A DNA stretch of 64,000 nt from Branchinecta lynchi (lineage: Eukaryota > Arthropoda > Branchiopoda > Anostraca > Branchinectidae): positions 13,842,849-13,906,848 of the forward strand of contig JAKZAP010000001.1 in NCBI GenBank assembly GCA_023053575.1, in the 5' to 3' direction. Made by a program: the position numbers and the translations under genes. Below the pieces are notes generated by a model that saw only the letters and a list, made by a program, of their open reading frames with translations, did no database searches and was not told where the DNA came from. Position 1 is the stretch's first letter; each line of letters starts with the position of its first letter. Shown here one piece after another: positions 1 through 11,082 of the stretch.

Positions 1-645
1 ATCAACGTTAATAACAAGTCAGTTAGCATCCATCCAGAGATATGTCTCCTCCAAAATATCCCTCAGTTTAGACATGAGCTTTATCTTATCCGTTTCACAG
101 CAGCCAAGCGTAGTATCATCGGCGAAAGCCACGAGCTCATCATCGTCATCTTCGGGCTGGAAAGAATCTTCAACGTAGCATAGCTTACCGCAGCGACGAT
201 TTGTGCGTTCCGGGTTCAGCACTCGACTCAGATCGTTAACGTGGATCAGGAATAGCAGTGGTCCTAATATTGAGCCCTGGGGGACACCACAGTTGACGAG
301 TACATCGTTTCCTGGATCTTCTCCCATATAAATCCTGCGGTCCCTCAGATATGATCCGAACCAATCCAGAGCTTCGCCTCTTACTCCTATGTGCTCCAGT
401 TTCCCGAGGAAAATTGAATGGTACATACTATCAAATGCTTTTCTGATGTCAAGCAGAACCGCTGCAGGTAGTAGGCCAGAATCCAGAGCGTTTGTTTATC
501 CATAAACTCAACGCCGTTAGTGCATCTTGGGGGGAGTGCCCTGGTCTGAACCCAAACTGGCGATTATTAAGAAACCCTTTCTTCTCGAGAAACTGGAGTA
601 GCTGCTGTTGCATAGGTTTCTCAAAAACTTTTGAAAAAACTGAAA
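1..645 (-). pseudogene. LINE reverse transcriptase fragment, frameshifted
   Basis: This is the reverse transcriptase domain of a non-LTR retrotransposon of the CR1/Jockey type, read on the minus strand. From about 640 down to 490 it encodes RT block 1-2 sequence (LNNRQFGFRPGHSPQDALT). The frame then shifts near 487-490 and continues with LLDIRKAFDSMYHSIF, then GVPQGSILGPLLF (block 4) and the catalytic FADDTT box (about 120-140). An in-frame TGA follows WMDAN near base 20, where an intact element would continue toward the thumb. The fragment runs off the left edge of the window. At least one frameshift and one nonsense change make it a dead copy. No endonuclease domain is visible on the right side. 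Confidence 0.88.
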
Positions 646-805
646 GAATCCGTTTTACGGATTACGTTTACTGATACGGTATCCGTTTTACGCATTGTTT
701 GAATATATATTATCAGTCAGCTTGGGCTTGAGGAGCATTTAATTTTCAAATTGTTTCTTTGTTACCCTCTCTACTAAATAGTTATTATAGCTATTATTCT
801 ACTAG

Positions 806-1345
806 AACAAGAGCTGAAGGCTCATATGGCACTTGTAAGAACAGCTAGCATGTTTTGTCAGATACGGTTTGCAGTTGCCAAGGCCGCATCTCCCTCCCGA
901 TATTCATTTCATCAGAAAAATCGACTTGATCTACTAAATCTGAAATAGTTACTCCACTCAGTGATAACTGTTTCTCCCACAACGATGATCGGACCGGGGG
1001 AGGGACTATTTTTAAGCCAACGAGTCTCCCTCTCAAATTTTCCCTCTCAAACTCCCCCAACTGTGACAAGATCCGGTCCTGTTTTGTCAGTATTGTCTCT
1101 ACGGCTTATGCCGAGGCTTATGCTTGTTCTTTCCTCCAAGTCCCATCCCAATCTCTCGACTCTAAGCGTTTCACGAGATTTCTTGAACCCCCCTCCAGCT
1201 CCCGCCCTCCCCCCCCCCAGTTATTCGATTCGTTCCGAACTTGAAATTGATCATCTGAGGCAATTGTTCCTGACACTTCTCAAGATTCATTCACGTCCAT
1301 ATCACCGTTCTAAAGTTATGGATGTCACTTGATGCTGGGCATCTG
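806..1345 (-). mobile_element. Family-C satellite-bearing element, copy C3, left part
   Basis: The segment starts with AACAAGAGCTGAAGGCTC and TATGGCACTTG, the same end as copies at 56277 and (inverted) 51298. It continues with family-C monomer sequence (CCCCC-rich tracts, TCCCATCCCAATC, CCGTTCTAAAGTTATG). It stops exactly at the LTR of Gypsy element 1 and resumes at 12627 after the 4-bp duplication TCTG. It therefore is one half of a family-C copy split by that insertion. Short open frames in it are chance readings of the repeat. Confidence 0.75.
1342..1345. repeat. Target-site duplication of Gypsy element 1, left copy
   Basis: TCTG directly precedes the 5' LTR and is repeated at 12627-12630 directly after the 3' LTR. 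If the terminal A of the LTR is counted as target sequence, the duplication is ATCTG (5 bp). Confidence 0.75.
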
Positions 1346-1890
1346 TGTTACGGATAGTATTAGGATATTAAATATCAAAGTTGATTCCGTAATCTGAAAT
1401 AATGCGGTCTGAGAAAAGCAACTCCATATTTGGTAATAATTCAAGCCTCGGGACGATGGAAGTAGCCTTATCAGTTCCCTGTTGTTGAACATCCTCTTCC
1501 TGAGTTTTCAGGCACGTTTGATCAGGACTTTGGTTTAATCTTTTGTAGCGACTGCGGTTAGCTCCTACGCAATAAGCAAGAATAGGAATTTGATGTGAAG
1601 CTCGAAGCGAGCAGATGATTCTGGGAGTTGACTGTAGCGAGACATGTGTCTGTATTATTAGATTACCTTACGTGTTAACAGAAGCAGGTTGTACTAAAGG
1701 AATAAATAAAGTAAGTGTTAAAGAAAAAGAACCGACCTCCCTAAACGAAAGACTACGATCCCTATACGCCTTCGAAGGGTGAATACTGCTGCCGCTCGAA
1801 CGCTACCATATAATGATCCCAAGTGGGACATAAGCCGCCGGTCCGAGTATAAAGAGTAATAACACAGGGCAAGAACCTCGCATCGGTTTA
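1346..1890 (+). repeat. 5' LTR of Gypsy element 1
   Basis: The 545-bp repeat begins TGTTACGGATAG and ends CATCGGTTTA, so it has TG at the start and TA rather than CA at the end. It matches 12082-12626 base for base except at 1880. The 3' half (from about 1740, ACGAAAGACTACGATCC) resembles the LTR of element 2, while the first 390 bp do not. Confidence 0.95.
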
Positions 1891-1891
1891 C

Positions 1892-1906
1892 TGGTGACGC
1901 GTCGTC
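1892..1906 (+). other. Primer-binding site of Gypsy element 1
   Basis: TGGTGACGCGTCGTC starts one base after the LTR. TGG at this place is complementary to the CCA end of a tRNA primer. Element 2 has TGGTGGCGCGTCGTC at the same place. I did not identify the tRNA. Confidence 0.6.
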
Positions 1907-2014
1907 TTTCGTTTGGAGGGAAGGTGTAGGCTAGATATTATGGTATATAGTGTTTTAGTGTTTTGAGTGCATTTTTCTATTTTTTTTTTTACCGGGTTTG
2001 TGGGCGAACGTAAA

Positions 2015-3103
2015 ATGTCTGTCGAAAACACAGCAAAAATGTCCCTTGACACGCTTTGCAAAATTGCATCGCAAGTCTCTACCTTCACTGGTAGCGAAGA
2101 CGTTTTGATATTTCTTGAGACGCTGGAAAATTTGAAATTCTGGGATAAGTCTATTCAGAGCGATGAACTTATCCGGTTGGCATTCATGAAAACAACGGGT
2201 CATGCGGCTAATTTTTTAACCAGCCACGCAAAATTCGAGTCATTCGAGGATTTGAAGAAAGCCCTTTCCAGCCAGTTTGAACACACGTCCTTGAGAGCAC
2301 GTCTAATTCACGAAACTCTTCGTCTTGAGGATGGCGAAGACCCATTCCCATTTTTCGAAAAACTAAAATTAAAGACTTTGAAACTCTTGAGTTTTGATCA
2401 AGTCCCGTCGGCAAATGAAGAAAGTTTTCTTGGCTATTCAAATCTTTTGAAAAACCTACTTCTTGACAGTCTTTCCCCTACGCTGGGAAGGCGGGTGGTC
2501 GCTAAATGTCCCAAAGATTTTGAGGAGGCCACACAGTTTCTGATAAATGATTTCCGTGCAAATGAATTCGCTAAATCCAAATCGCCACATATGCTTTCTG
2601 CTATTGCTTCCGCTTCAGTTGAACCTAAGCATAGTGTACCAGCGAATGTAACCTCACGAAATAGTATGGCACGGGATAACATGCAAGATAAGCATAGAGA
2701 CGGCACTATTTATCGGCGTTCGAGTCGCCCAACATTTCGCCGTCGGGAGCCGTCACAAAATGACCGACTGTCAAATGACGCAAGCAGCTACAGGGATAGT
2801 TCTCGTGAGAAGGGAGGGAATAAGAGTGCTTGGGAAGGTCACCGTGGGAGGTCCGAGTCCAGAAAACCGGTTGGGTCGTATAAGAATTGCTTCAACTGCA
2901 ACAAAACGGGTCATTTTGCTCGCGAATGTCGCGCACCACGTACCATCCGTTGCTATAACTGCCAAAGGATCGGGCATATGGCAAGACAATGTCGCAGTCA
3001 GTCCGTCGGATTTAATCCGAAAAAGTGTTTTAATTGTGGGAAAAACGGACATTTCGCAAGGGAATGCCTGGTGTCTGAAAATAGCAGCCGTTTAAACTTG
3101 TAA
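2015..3103 (+). CDS. gag: Gag polyprotein of Gypsy element 1, three zinc knuckles
   Basis: Gag forms the particle and binds the element RNA. The 362-aa frame from ATG 2015 (context AAAATGTCTG) is preferred over the upstream ATG at 1967, because element 2 has an ATG at the matching place and none upstream. The first 200 residues are capsid-like, then comes an Arg/Ser-rich linker (about 230-290) and three CCHC zinc knuckles near residues 292-305, 312-325 and 339-352 (CFNCNKTGHFAREC, CYNCQRIGHMARQC, CFNCGKNGHFAREC). It is about 80% identical by eye to gag of element 2. The last codons CGT TTA AAC TTG TAA contain the frameshift heptamer that leads into pol. It appears intact. Confidence 0.92.
   Translation: MSVENTAKMSLDTLCKIASQVSTFTGSEDVLIFLETLENLKFWDKSIQSDELIRLAFMKTTGHAANFLTSHAKFESFEDLKKALSSQFEHTSLRARLIHETLRLEDGEDPFPFFEKLKLKTLKLLSFDQVPSANEESFLGYSNLLKNLLLDSLSPTLGRRVVAKCPKDFEEATQFLINDFRANEFAKSKSPHMLSAIASASVEPKHSVPANVTSRNSMARDNMQDKHRDGTIYRRSSRPTFRRREPSQNDRLSNDASSYRDSSREKGGNKSAWEGHRGRSESRKPVGSYKNCFNCNKTGHFARECRAPRTIRCYNCQRIGHMARQCRSQSVGFNPKKCFNCGKNGHFARECLVSENSSRLNL
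3091..3097 (+). promoter_or_regulatory. -1 ribosomal frameshift slippery site, element 1
   Basis: TTTAAAC is placed in gag phase as T TTA AAC, followed by TTG and the gag stop TAA (3101-3103). The pol frame is -1 relative to gag and is open across this point. The heptamer fits the X XXY YYZ rule for tandem slippage, and element 2 preserves it exactly at its gag end. Confidence 0.8.
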
Positions 3104-6100
3104 GGGGACGCGCACTTCGTCACGGTTCAGTAAATTCTGATGCGCATCCTGTCCCGGCTTATTTGACTAAAAATATGGGTGGAAATTTTATTGCGTCGTA
3201 TTTTGCTAATTGCAATGGAGTGAATTGCAATGCTTTGCCGTATTTTAATGCTTCAGTGTGTGATATTCCTGTACGCGCGCTTGGGGATACCGGCGCTTCG
3301 ATTTCATTAATAAGCCATGATACGTTTTTGCAGTTGCCTGTTTTGGCTAGGTCAAAAATAGTTAAAAACCATAATGATGTTAGTAGTGCTACCGGCCATT
3401 CTATGGAAATTATTGGATGTATTTCAGAGAATGTAAAAATTGATGAACATGAATATTTTGAGACTTTTTTAATAAGTGACAAATTGAAGATACCAATGAT
3501 TTTGGGGTATGGATTTTTAAAGAAGTACGACCTACTAGTTGATGCTAAAAATGACAAATTAATCCGTAGAGGCGGAAATGGGGGAGAGGTTCGGCCTGTT
3601 TGTAAATTTTCTGATCCGTCGGCAAATTGGGTTAACCTTAAAGGACAAAGGGAACAAAATTGTTGTTTTACTAGAAGTCAGTCTTGTAGTCCACAGTCGA
3701 TCCCTTGTCACCCGGTGGGTCCTGTAGTTAATTTACCTCCTCCTGATTACCCTTGCCCACTTCCCCATGCTGAAAATACTTGTAAAAAGTCTGAAATCGG
3801 GTTGGTAAAAACGGAGGTGGAAGCTGTGAAACCACCGAAACGCATACACCGTCTTCAACTCGTTTCTAGGACTAGTGTTAATGCAAAGACCAGTAAACGT
3901 TGTGTTTTATCTACCAGTAGGGGGCCAATAGACACGGACGGGCTATTTTTGGTTTCACCTACGAAGGAAATGAATGAACGATTCCCAGACTTAGTTTTAC
4001 CAGAACAACTTGTAACTACACAGGACGGCATGTTTCAGGTATTCATAGAAAACTATTCGGATAAAATTATAAAAGTCCCCCTTTTCTACATGGCAAATGC
4101 TGAAGCTTGGGTTCCAGAAGAAAATATTTGTATGAATGTTTCTGACACAGTAAAACCAACGGAGGTTCTTTCGGGTTCTAATTTGTTACCAGACAATGAG
4201 GTGGATGCGTTTCTTAAAATGTTCAAATTAGATCACCTCGCGAAAAACCCAGTTCGAAAACAAAAAGTAGAGAAGCTTTTAACTGATAATCATGACGTGT
4301 TCGCGAAGAACGATTTTGACTTGGGGACTTGCAACATTGAGCCTTTTGTAATTGATGTGGGTAATGCACCCCCACAGAAAGTTCGTCCCTATCGCATTCC
4401 AGTCCACCTTGAACCCGTTGCAAAGGCAGAAATTGACCGTATGTTGGCTTGTAAGGTTATAGAGCCAGCCGCTTCGCCGTGGCTAGCTCCGTTATTGTTG
4501 GTCGGGAAAAAGGATGGAAGTTACCGTGCGGTTACCGATTTTCGTCGCCTGAATGATGTGACAGTGGGAGACGAGTTTCCGCTCCCTCATATAGCTGCTA
4601 TTTTAGACAAATTGCATGGCAAAAAGATTTTCTCTGTTCTTGACTGTTTGAGTGGTTATTGGCAGATGGAAATCGATCCAGAAAGCCGCAAATATACGGG
4701 GTTTTCAGCACCGGGATACGACCAGTTCGTATACGCGAAACTCGCGTTTGGTCTAAAAAACGCGCCCGCGGCTTACAGTAGAATTATGCATAGAATTTTG
4801 AAACATCTGTTTGATGAAGGGGTCGCCGTCTATCTGGATGACGTTATAAACGCCTCAGAAGACGACGATTCGCACATGGCTTTGTTGATTAAAGTTTTTA
4901 CCGCTTTCCGAAAAGCCGGTCTGAAATTGAAAGCGCGGAAATGTGATTTTTTTAAGGAGGAAGTTATTTTCTTGGGTCATCGGGTCGATAAGAACGGAGT
5001 CCGTCCAGACCCCAATAAGCTAAGTGCGGTTCGTAACATTGCATACCCAAAGGACGTCAGCGAACTGCGCTCATGTATAGGTCTGTTTTCGTATTTTCGC
5101 AAATTCGTCCCCCAGTTTTCGGCTATAGCATCACCCCTAATTAAACTTACCAAAAAGGAGGTACCTTTTATTTTTGGGGATGAGGAGAAGAAAGCTTTTG
5201 AACAGCTGCGATCTAAATTGTTAGAAGAACCTATACTTGGCCTTCCAGATCTTGGTCGGTCCGCGAAACCGATGAAAATTTTTTGCGATGCTAGCAAAAA
5301 GGCATGTGGAGGGTTTTTGACCCAGGAACAGGGTGGGAGGCAAAAGGTCTTACAGTATACGTCACGTACTTTCAACGACGCCGAGGTCAAACATGCGGCG
5401 GTCGAACAGGAGACCTTAGCCATAATTCACTGCATCAGGTCATTTCGCCCTTATTTGCTCGGTAGAAAATTCATTGTTGCCTCGGATCATAAGCCTCTTC
5501 AGTGGTTGATGAAGAGTACAGGGAAGGATCTTACCGGAAAGTGGGCTAGAATGCAGATGGAACTGCAAGGGTACGAATTCGAGATCACGCACATCCCCGG
5601 GACTCAGAACGTCGTTGCAGACGCTCTAAGTAGGCTCCCTACGACTATTCCAACTCCCGCGATAATGGCCGTATTACCAGAGGCGGATAACCAGTTTTCC
5701 TCAAAGGAACTGCGGGAATTGCAAGGGAAGGACGGGTTTTCTTCTGCAGTACGTAACTACCTTAAACATGGCAGTGGGTTGCCCTCTCAAATCGAAACTC
5801 AAGTCCTGCGTGAAATCGAAAAATTTTGTTCTTGACGACGGCTTACTTTGTTACGTTTACACACCGTATCAAAACTGTCGCAGGCCTGATTTGCGGGTAG
5901 TACCAGTTTTACCTCGTTCACTCATCCCGGAAGTCCTATTTGATTGCCATGATTCAAAAATATCGGGTCATTTTGGGTTTCTTAAGACATATGAGCGCGT
6001 GCGCAACCGTTTTTACTTTCGGAACATGTACAACGTTGTCAAACAATATGTGCTGTGTTGCCTTGATTGTTGTCAACGCAAAGGTCTTAACCACACACCC

Positions 6101-7560
6101 AGGGCTCCGTTGGGCACCATACCCGAGTCCTCTAGACCACTCGATATGGTCGGTATTGACCTTCTCGGTCCATTACCCGTTTCTAGTCATGGTTCAAAAT
6201 ATATTGTCGTCATCACTGATCATTTTACGAAATACATCGTTCTTACGGCCATAGCAGATAAAACAGCGAAAGCTGTCGCAAGGGCGTTTGTTGAGCATTT
6301 TGTTTTAATTTATGGGGCATGTGAACGTTTGATAAGTGACCAGGGTACGGAATTCATAAATGCGGTATTCAAGGGTATACTTGAACTTCTTGACATTAAG
6401 CAGCTTCGTACATCTGCGTATCATCCAATGTGTAACGGGGCGGTCGAAAGGCGGAATAGGGATATAGCAAACATTTTAAGTCTATATGTCAAGGATAGGG
6501 GACATTCAGACTGGGAAGACCAACTTTGTTATGTCCAATTTGCTATGAACACAGCTTTTCACGAATCCATCTCGGACAACCCATTTTATGCTATGTTCCT
6601 TCGCGACGCCCGTTTCCCGATGGACACCGTCATTAACAGTAGGGTCTATTATAATCTGGATTCGGATTACAAATCGGAAATGATTACTCGGCAGAGAACT
6701 GCGTATCAAATGATCAGGGACAACTCCGATATCTCGAGAGCGAATTATTAGACGATGCGCTGATGGAAAGAGAACTTTTCACACCAAGGACAGTTGTTAG
6801 ATGCTCTACGCCAACTTTTGGCGAGGCACCAGTTTTGAGACAGGGTATCACACCATCTCATGATTTCTACGAAAATCTCGCTGGGGTGGGTATACCGTTA
6901 TCAGAGGCCCCAAACTACCGTCTAGAGTTCGAGAGCACAACTGCGCAGGATCCGTTTAGTGATCCTGTGGGCATAAACGATTCATTCACGGGTAATAACT
7001 TTCCTCAGGCTAGTACGCGGGTTGACAGGTCCCCCGACTTATCACCTGTTCGATCAGAAGAAGAGACACCAAATCAAACGGTAATTGAGACACCTCAGTC
7101 TCGGGGGAGTAAAGCATCTCGGTTACCAGAATCAGAAGAAACCAGCCATCAACAGGAAGGTGATGGAAGGGGCGCACTTGAGGAGACATAGAGTCATTCT
7201 GGGCTCGGGTCGAATTTTAGCGACGGGGTCAATGATGGGGTCGACAGTTCTGGTAGTATGCCAGAACTGAGAGGACCATTTGGGGAACTCGAATCTGATC
7301 ACCCTGGGTATGAAGATCCCATTGATCTTAATAGCCCCCCACCAATTTTAATTCGTGATAGAGCTTTAAGCCACCCTACGGTTCGTTCAGAGGCGCTTAG
7401 ATTACGTACTCAAGCCGCGCGCCGCGGTGCAATGCAAGGTGTTAGGTTTGATCTGGCTACGAGAGGTACTAGACAAACGTCCAGAGAAGTTCGCCGCCCG
7501 AATAGGTTAGGGTATGATAAGCTTGGAAGCCCTTATTTACCCGAAAATCAAAGGCAATAA
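3098..7560 (+). pseudogene. pol: Pol of Gypsy element 1, broken
   Basis: Domains in order: aspartic protease (ALGDTGASISL, about 3280), reverse transcriptase with VYLDDV near 4830, RNase H (FCDAS near 5281, ASDHKPL, NVVADALSR), integrase zinc finger (HDSKISGHFG, CCLDC) near 5946-6070 and the DDE core (GIDLLGPLP, ISDQGTEF, GAVERRNRDI) near 6150-6450. Against element 2 there are three lesions: one extra A in the run 5819-5823, which shifts the frame to a stop at 5833-5835; a deletion of about 760 bp joined at 6734-6742 that removes the integrase C-terminus with its GPF motif; and a TAG at 7189-7191. The Pro-rich tail is recognisable from 6763 to 7560. No functional integrase can be made from this copy. 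Confidence 0.9.
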
Positions 7561-9916
7561 ATAGAGGGGTAAATTACTAAAAGTAAATTACATGTATAGT
7601 AGTTGTCAGTGTCTTATTACAGATGAAAGACAAATAAACACGATCAGACAAATATGGGAAATTAACGAGAGGAAAAAGATGGAGGCGCAGATAGGGTTTC
7701 AGAAGAAAAGCTGGAACACGCGCGAACAGAAGCTCAAGTTAGCAAAATAAGCAGAAAATCTTGAACTGCAGAAATAATAAACGTTACAACAGTTGAATTC
7801 CGGGGCGTCAAAGGTCACCTTGCAGACGTGCAAGATTTGCTCTTTGAAGCCCAGGATAAACTCGTCGAGCTATTGCGATTTTGTTCATATACAATATAAT
7901 AGAATGGTCGTCGGTGGTCGCTAAATTAAATTTGTAATGTTGCTGTTTTACTGCGTACTCGCCTGGATTTATCTTGCTTCATTTTATGTTTGGTGTAGCA
8001 AATAATACATGGACAAGAAAGTTTAGTTTAGTTCCCTTGTTTCAGAAAGATGGAAGAAATCATAAAGTTTAATAAATCAATAATAGACCCAGAGTTATAA
8101 CCTTAAAGGCCAAATTATGTTTTAGCTATTGGTCTATTGTCATGCAATGCCCTCAAAAGCGCTTAAGACAGGCTCACACCGGCCGGAGCGACCTGTCTCG
8201 GCACTAAAGACGGTGCAGTTTCTAAATATTCTTTTCTCAACTTATAAAGACCTAAAAATATTATTAAAACAAGTAGATATTTCAATTCGCAAAGATTTAG
8301 TAGGGAGTGTCAAACCCCTGTAACCATTTTATTTGCATTAAGTGTGGTATGAGCCAGTAGGTAAACAGAGAAGCGAAAGAGCAAAATTTTGTTTGAATTA
8401 AATCAGGGTGAGAAAATATTAGAGAATTAAGCAACTTAAAATGGGAAGTAACGTGTAGTGATGTCATGCACTGATAAACCTGGAGTGAGCTCGGTCAATG
8501 TTGGTCCCCTTGACCGAAACTACACGGTATTTTACCTGTCTATTATTTTGTTTACTGCACAACGGCAGAGGGCTCAGTAATAATCAATCAGTTATAATCC
8601 CTAGATTGTATTTTGATACTAGATTGAACGAATGTACAAAATAACAATTGTATCAGATTGAATCCCTGAAATACTGAGTAAAGAAATTTTGTTCGATTTT
8701 TGCTTGTCCCAAAATTTTCCCTAATTACTTTAGCCCTGAAAAGTAAGAGTAAGAGTTTGCTCCCCTTTGTTGAAAAGAGAAGGTCAAGGAGCTCAAGTAA
8801 CAGATTATGCCTAAAAGCTATGACAAAAATGAAAACCTGTAGAGCCTATACAGCCACGATTTTTCAATTTTGCTTTTGCTGACTAGCTTTGCGGTTTTGC
8901 TTCACGCGAGTAGCTGACGTACTTTTGCAGTATAATTGAGTCACAGGATTTTTAAATAATTGCTGCTAGACACGTATTTCGATTGATAGACAAATCGAGT
9001 GAGGGTTTTACTAATTATTGTTTTGAGTCTTTCAGAGCTTAGAAGGACACACAGACAGTGTCAACCAATGGTCAATGGTCGGAGATATTAACCGGCATTT
9101 TATCCAGAAGCTTTTCATGATAGCAAGTATAGACAGATAGATAGATATAGACAGATATGGTTGAAGCATACGTCCAACTTCACTTTGTTACCGCGTGCCG
9201 TAGAAATCGCGCAAAATTTTGTTTTGCTGTACAGCTAAAAACTACCGTCAGAGGCCATCCAGCTTAAATGGATTAGCATACGTCGCGATTTGAAAGGTCA
9301 GAACTTGCGGTCAAGTTACCCTTAGCGTATTTTAAACGCTCAAAGAGAAGTCGTGGGAAATTTTAAAGAGCTCCCGTGATTTGCGGTTTTAGCATCTGAT
9401 GTGCGTTAAACGTCAGAATTGAGGTGTCTTTAAATTTAAACAGCTCCCGTGATTTGCGGTTTTAGCATCTGATGTGCGTTAAACGTCAGATTTGAGGTGT
9501 TTTTAAATTTTCGCGAAGCACATATACAAATAACAAGAAACACGGAGAAGAAAGAAACATGAGAATGAGAGGACGCCAAAAGTAATCGTGTAAAGCGATT
9601 AAATAAGTATTCCAGATATACTGCGTTTATTTTATATTACAGGTCGAACCGAAGCCGAACCAACTTAGTCCTTACTACGAGTCGTCTCAGCAGAAATCCC
9701 GGTCATGGAGGAGCAGTTCGTCGAGCATTTGTTGAGGAGCCAGTTATCGCTCTCAAACATCAACCTTGTCAGTGGCGGGAAAGAAGAAACGATTGGAGCG
9801 CCATCGGTTTCCCGATTTAGAAGTCACGACGCAGACGACTTATGTCCGCATCAGCAGAAGTTCGACTAAGGAGCACAGAAGAGCTTAGCTGATAACGGCC
9901 CTGCCCTGCATACAGC
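7561..9916 (+). other. Element 1 region between pol and ORF3, no long frame
   Basis: There is no long open frame over 2.3 kb. Several pyrimidine-tract/CAG sites suggest splice acceptors (TCTTATTACAG at 7613, TTGTTTCAG at 8037, CTTTCAG at 9032, TATATTACAG at 9633), and some recur at matching places in element 2. The stretch 8459-8685 is clearly conserved with 28070-28298 of element 2, although neither is coding. Confidence 0.6.
9361..9510 (+). repeat. Tandem duplication of about 74 bp in element 1
   Basis: The phrase CTCCCGTGATTTGCGGTTTT, followed by AGCATCTGATGTGCG, appears twice in a row (about 9370 and 9444). Element 2 has a corresponding duplicated block with AATTTGCGGTTTTGGC at 29125-29220, so the duplication is a family feature. 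Confidence 0.75.
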
Positions 9917-10417
9917 ATGAAAAGCCAACTAGTTCGACAACGCTTCGCTTCGATAACGCCAACAGAGGAACCGGTAGGGGACGTCAATATGAGCCCTAGG
10001 AGAATCGATGAACGGCTTGCTGACCTTTTCGCGGATGAGGAAGGAGAAGAGGATCAGCATCGCCCTCAGACTCCACCCATGCCAATGGAGGACGGTGAAC
10101 GAGCCGAGTCGCCACAGAACGAGGAGCAGCATCGCCCTCACACTCTGCCCATGCCAATGGAGGACGGCGAACGAGCTGAGTTGCCACCGAATCTTGAAGT
10201 AGCCGTAGATGTATTCGCATACGAGGCCATGCCGTTTTCGCCAGCTATTCTACCGGAGGAACCAAGAGGGGACGTAGTCATAAAACCCCTCCCTAGTATT
10301 CCAAGTCGGAGTGCTCCCATACCGCATCCGTGGATGAACGGAGCCGTTAATCAACCATCGTTCATAAGAATTCCTGTCGAATTTTCATCAGAACAGCTAG
10401 AAGCAGTTTTGCCATAA
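9917..10417 (+). CDS. ORF3 of Gypsy element 1, unknown acidic/Pro-rich protein
   Basis: This 166-aa frame lies where an env gene would be in retrovirus-like elements, 0.28 kb after a splice-acceptor-like TATATTACAG at 9633. I do not recognise the product. It has no signal peptide, no membrane segment and no Cys pattern, so it does not look like an envelope protein. It is acidic and Pro-rich, with a 24-residue motif repeated twice around residues 46-92 (core PMPMEDGERAE). Element 2 has only a decayed relative (EEPRRNVAMNH near 29610, against EEPRGDVVIKP here). It may be an accessory protein made from a spliced RNA, or a chance survivor. The ATG used is the first in frame. Confidence 0.5.
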   Translation: MKSQLVRQRFASITPTEEPVGDVNMSPRRIDERLADLFADEEGEEDQHRPQTPPMPMEDGERAESPQNEEQHRPHTLPMPMEDGERAELPPNLEVAVDVFAYEAMPFSPAILPEEPRGDVVIKPLPSIPSRSAPIPHPWMNGAVNQPSFIRIPVEFSSEQLEAVLP

Positions 10418-11038
10418 ACCCAGCAGAAGTTATCGACGAGGAACGACTCAACAGAAGTCATCAAGTCAACCGAGTCAGCGTCGAGTCAACCAACCATCAT
10501 TCGTAACCATTTCGGTCGAGTTTTCATCAGAACAGATGAAGACGAGGAACTACTTAACAGAAGTTATGGACGAGGAACTATTCAACAGAAGTCATCAACG
10601 AGGAACTATTCAACAGAAGTCATCGACGAGAAAGAATTCCGATGGAGGTCACCGTGGATTAGCTTAACGATAGTTTTATGCGTCCCGCGAATGCCCGTGC
10701 AAGGCAAGAACTTATGGTCCGGTTGTACTGTTTCGGAATTTTTCACGGTAGTGGGTGTACACAACAGTAACAGTGAACATCGGAATAAGACAATTATAAT
10801 TTTTAGTGCTGTTTTGCCGCTTTAACATGTGATTCATGTAAATTATTCGAAGGGCCTCAGGCCACAAATTGTAGTATTTTCCTTTTCAATGAGTGAAGCA
10901 TGCTTGTTTTAAACTTTCAAACGTATTTGAAGGGCCGAAGGCCACGATTTTTCTATTGCTTTATTTGCTGAGCATGCTTATCACATTATCAAATGTATTC
11001 AGATGGCTGAAGAGCCAAGACTATAAATGTATATTAAG

Positions 11039-11082
<44 letters not shown>

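Noticed and set aside
9917..10417. Envelope gene of an endogenous retrovirus
   Set aside because: No signal peptide, no transmembrane segment, no fusion-peptide-like stretch and no Cys pattern.
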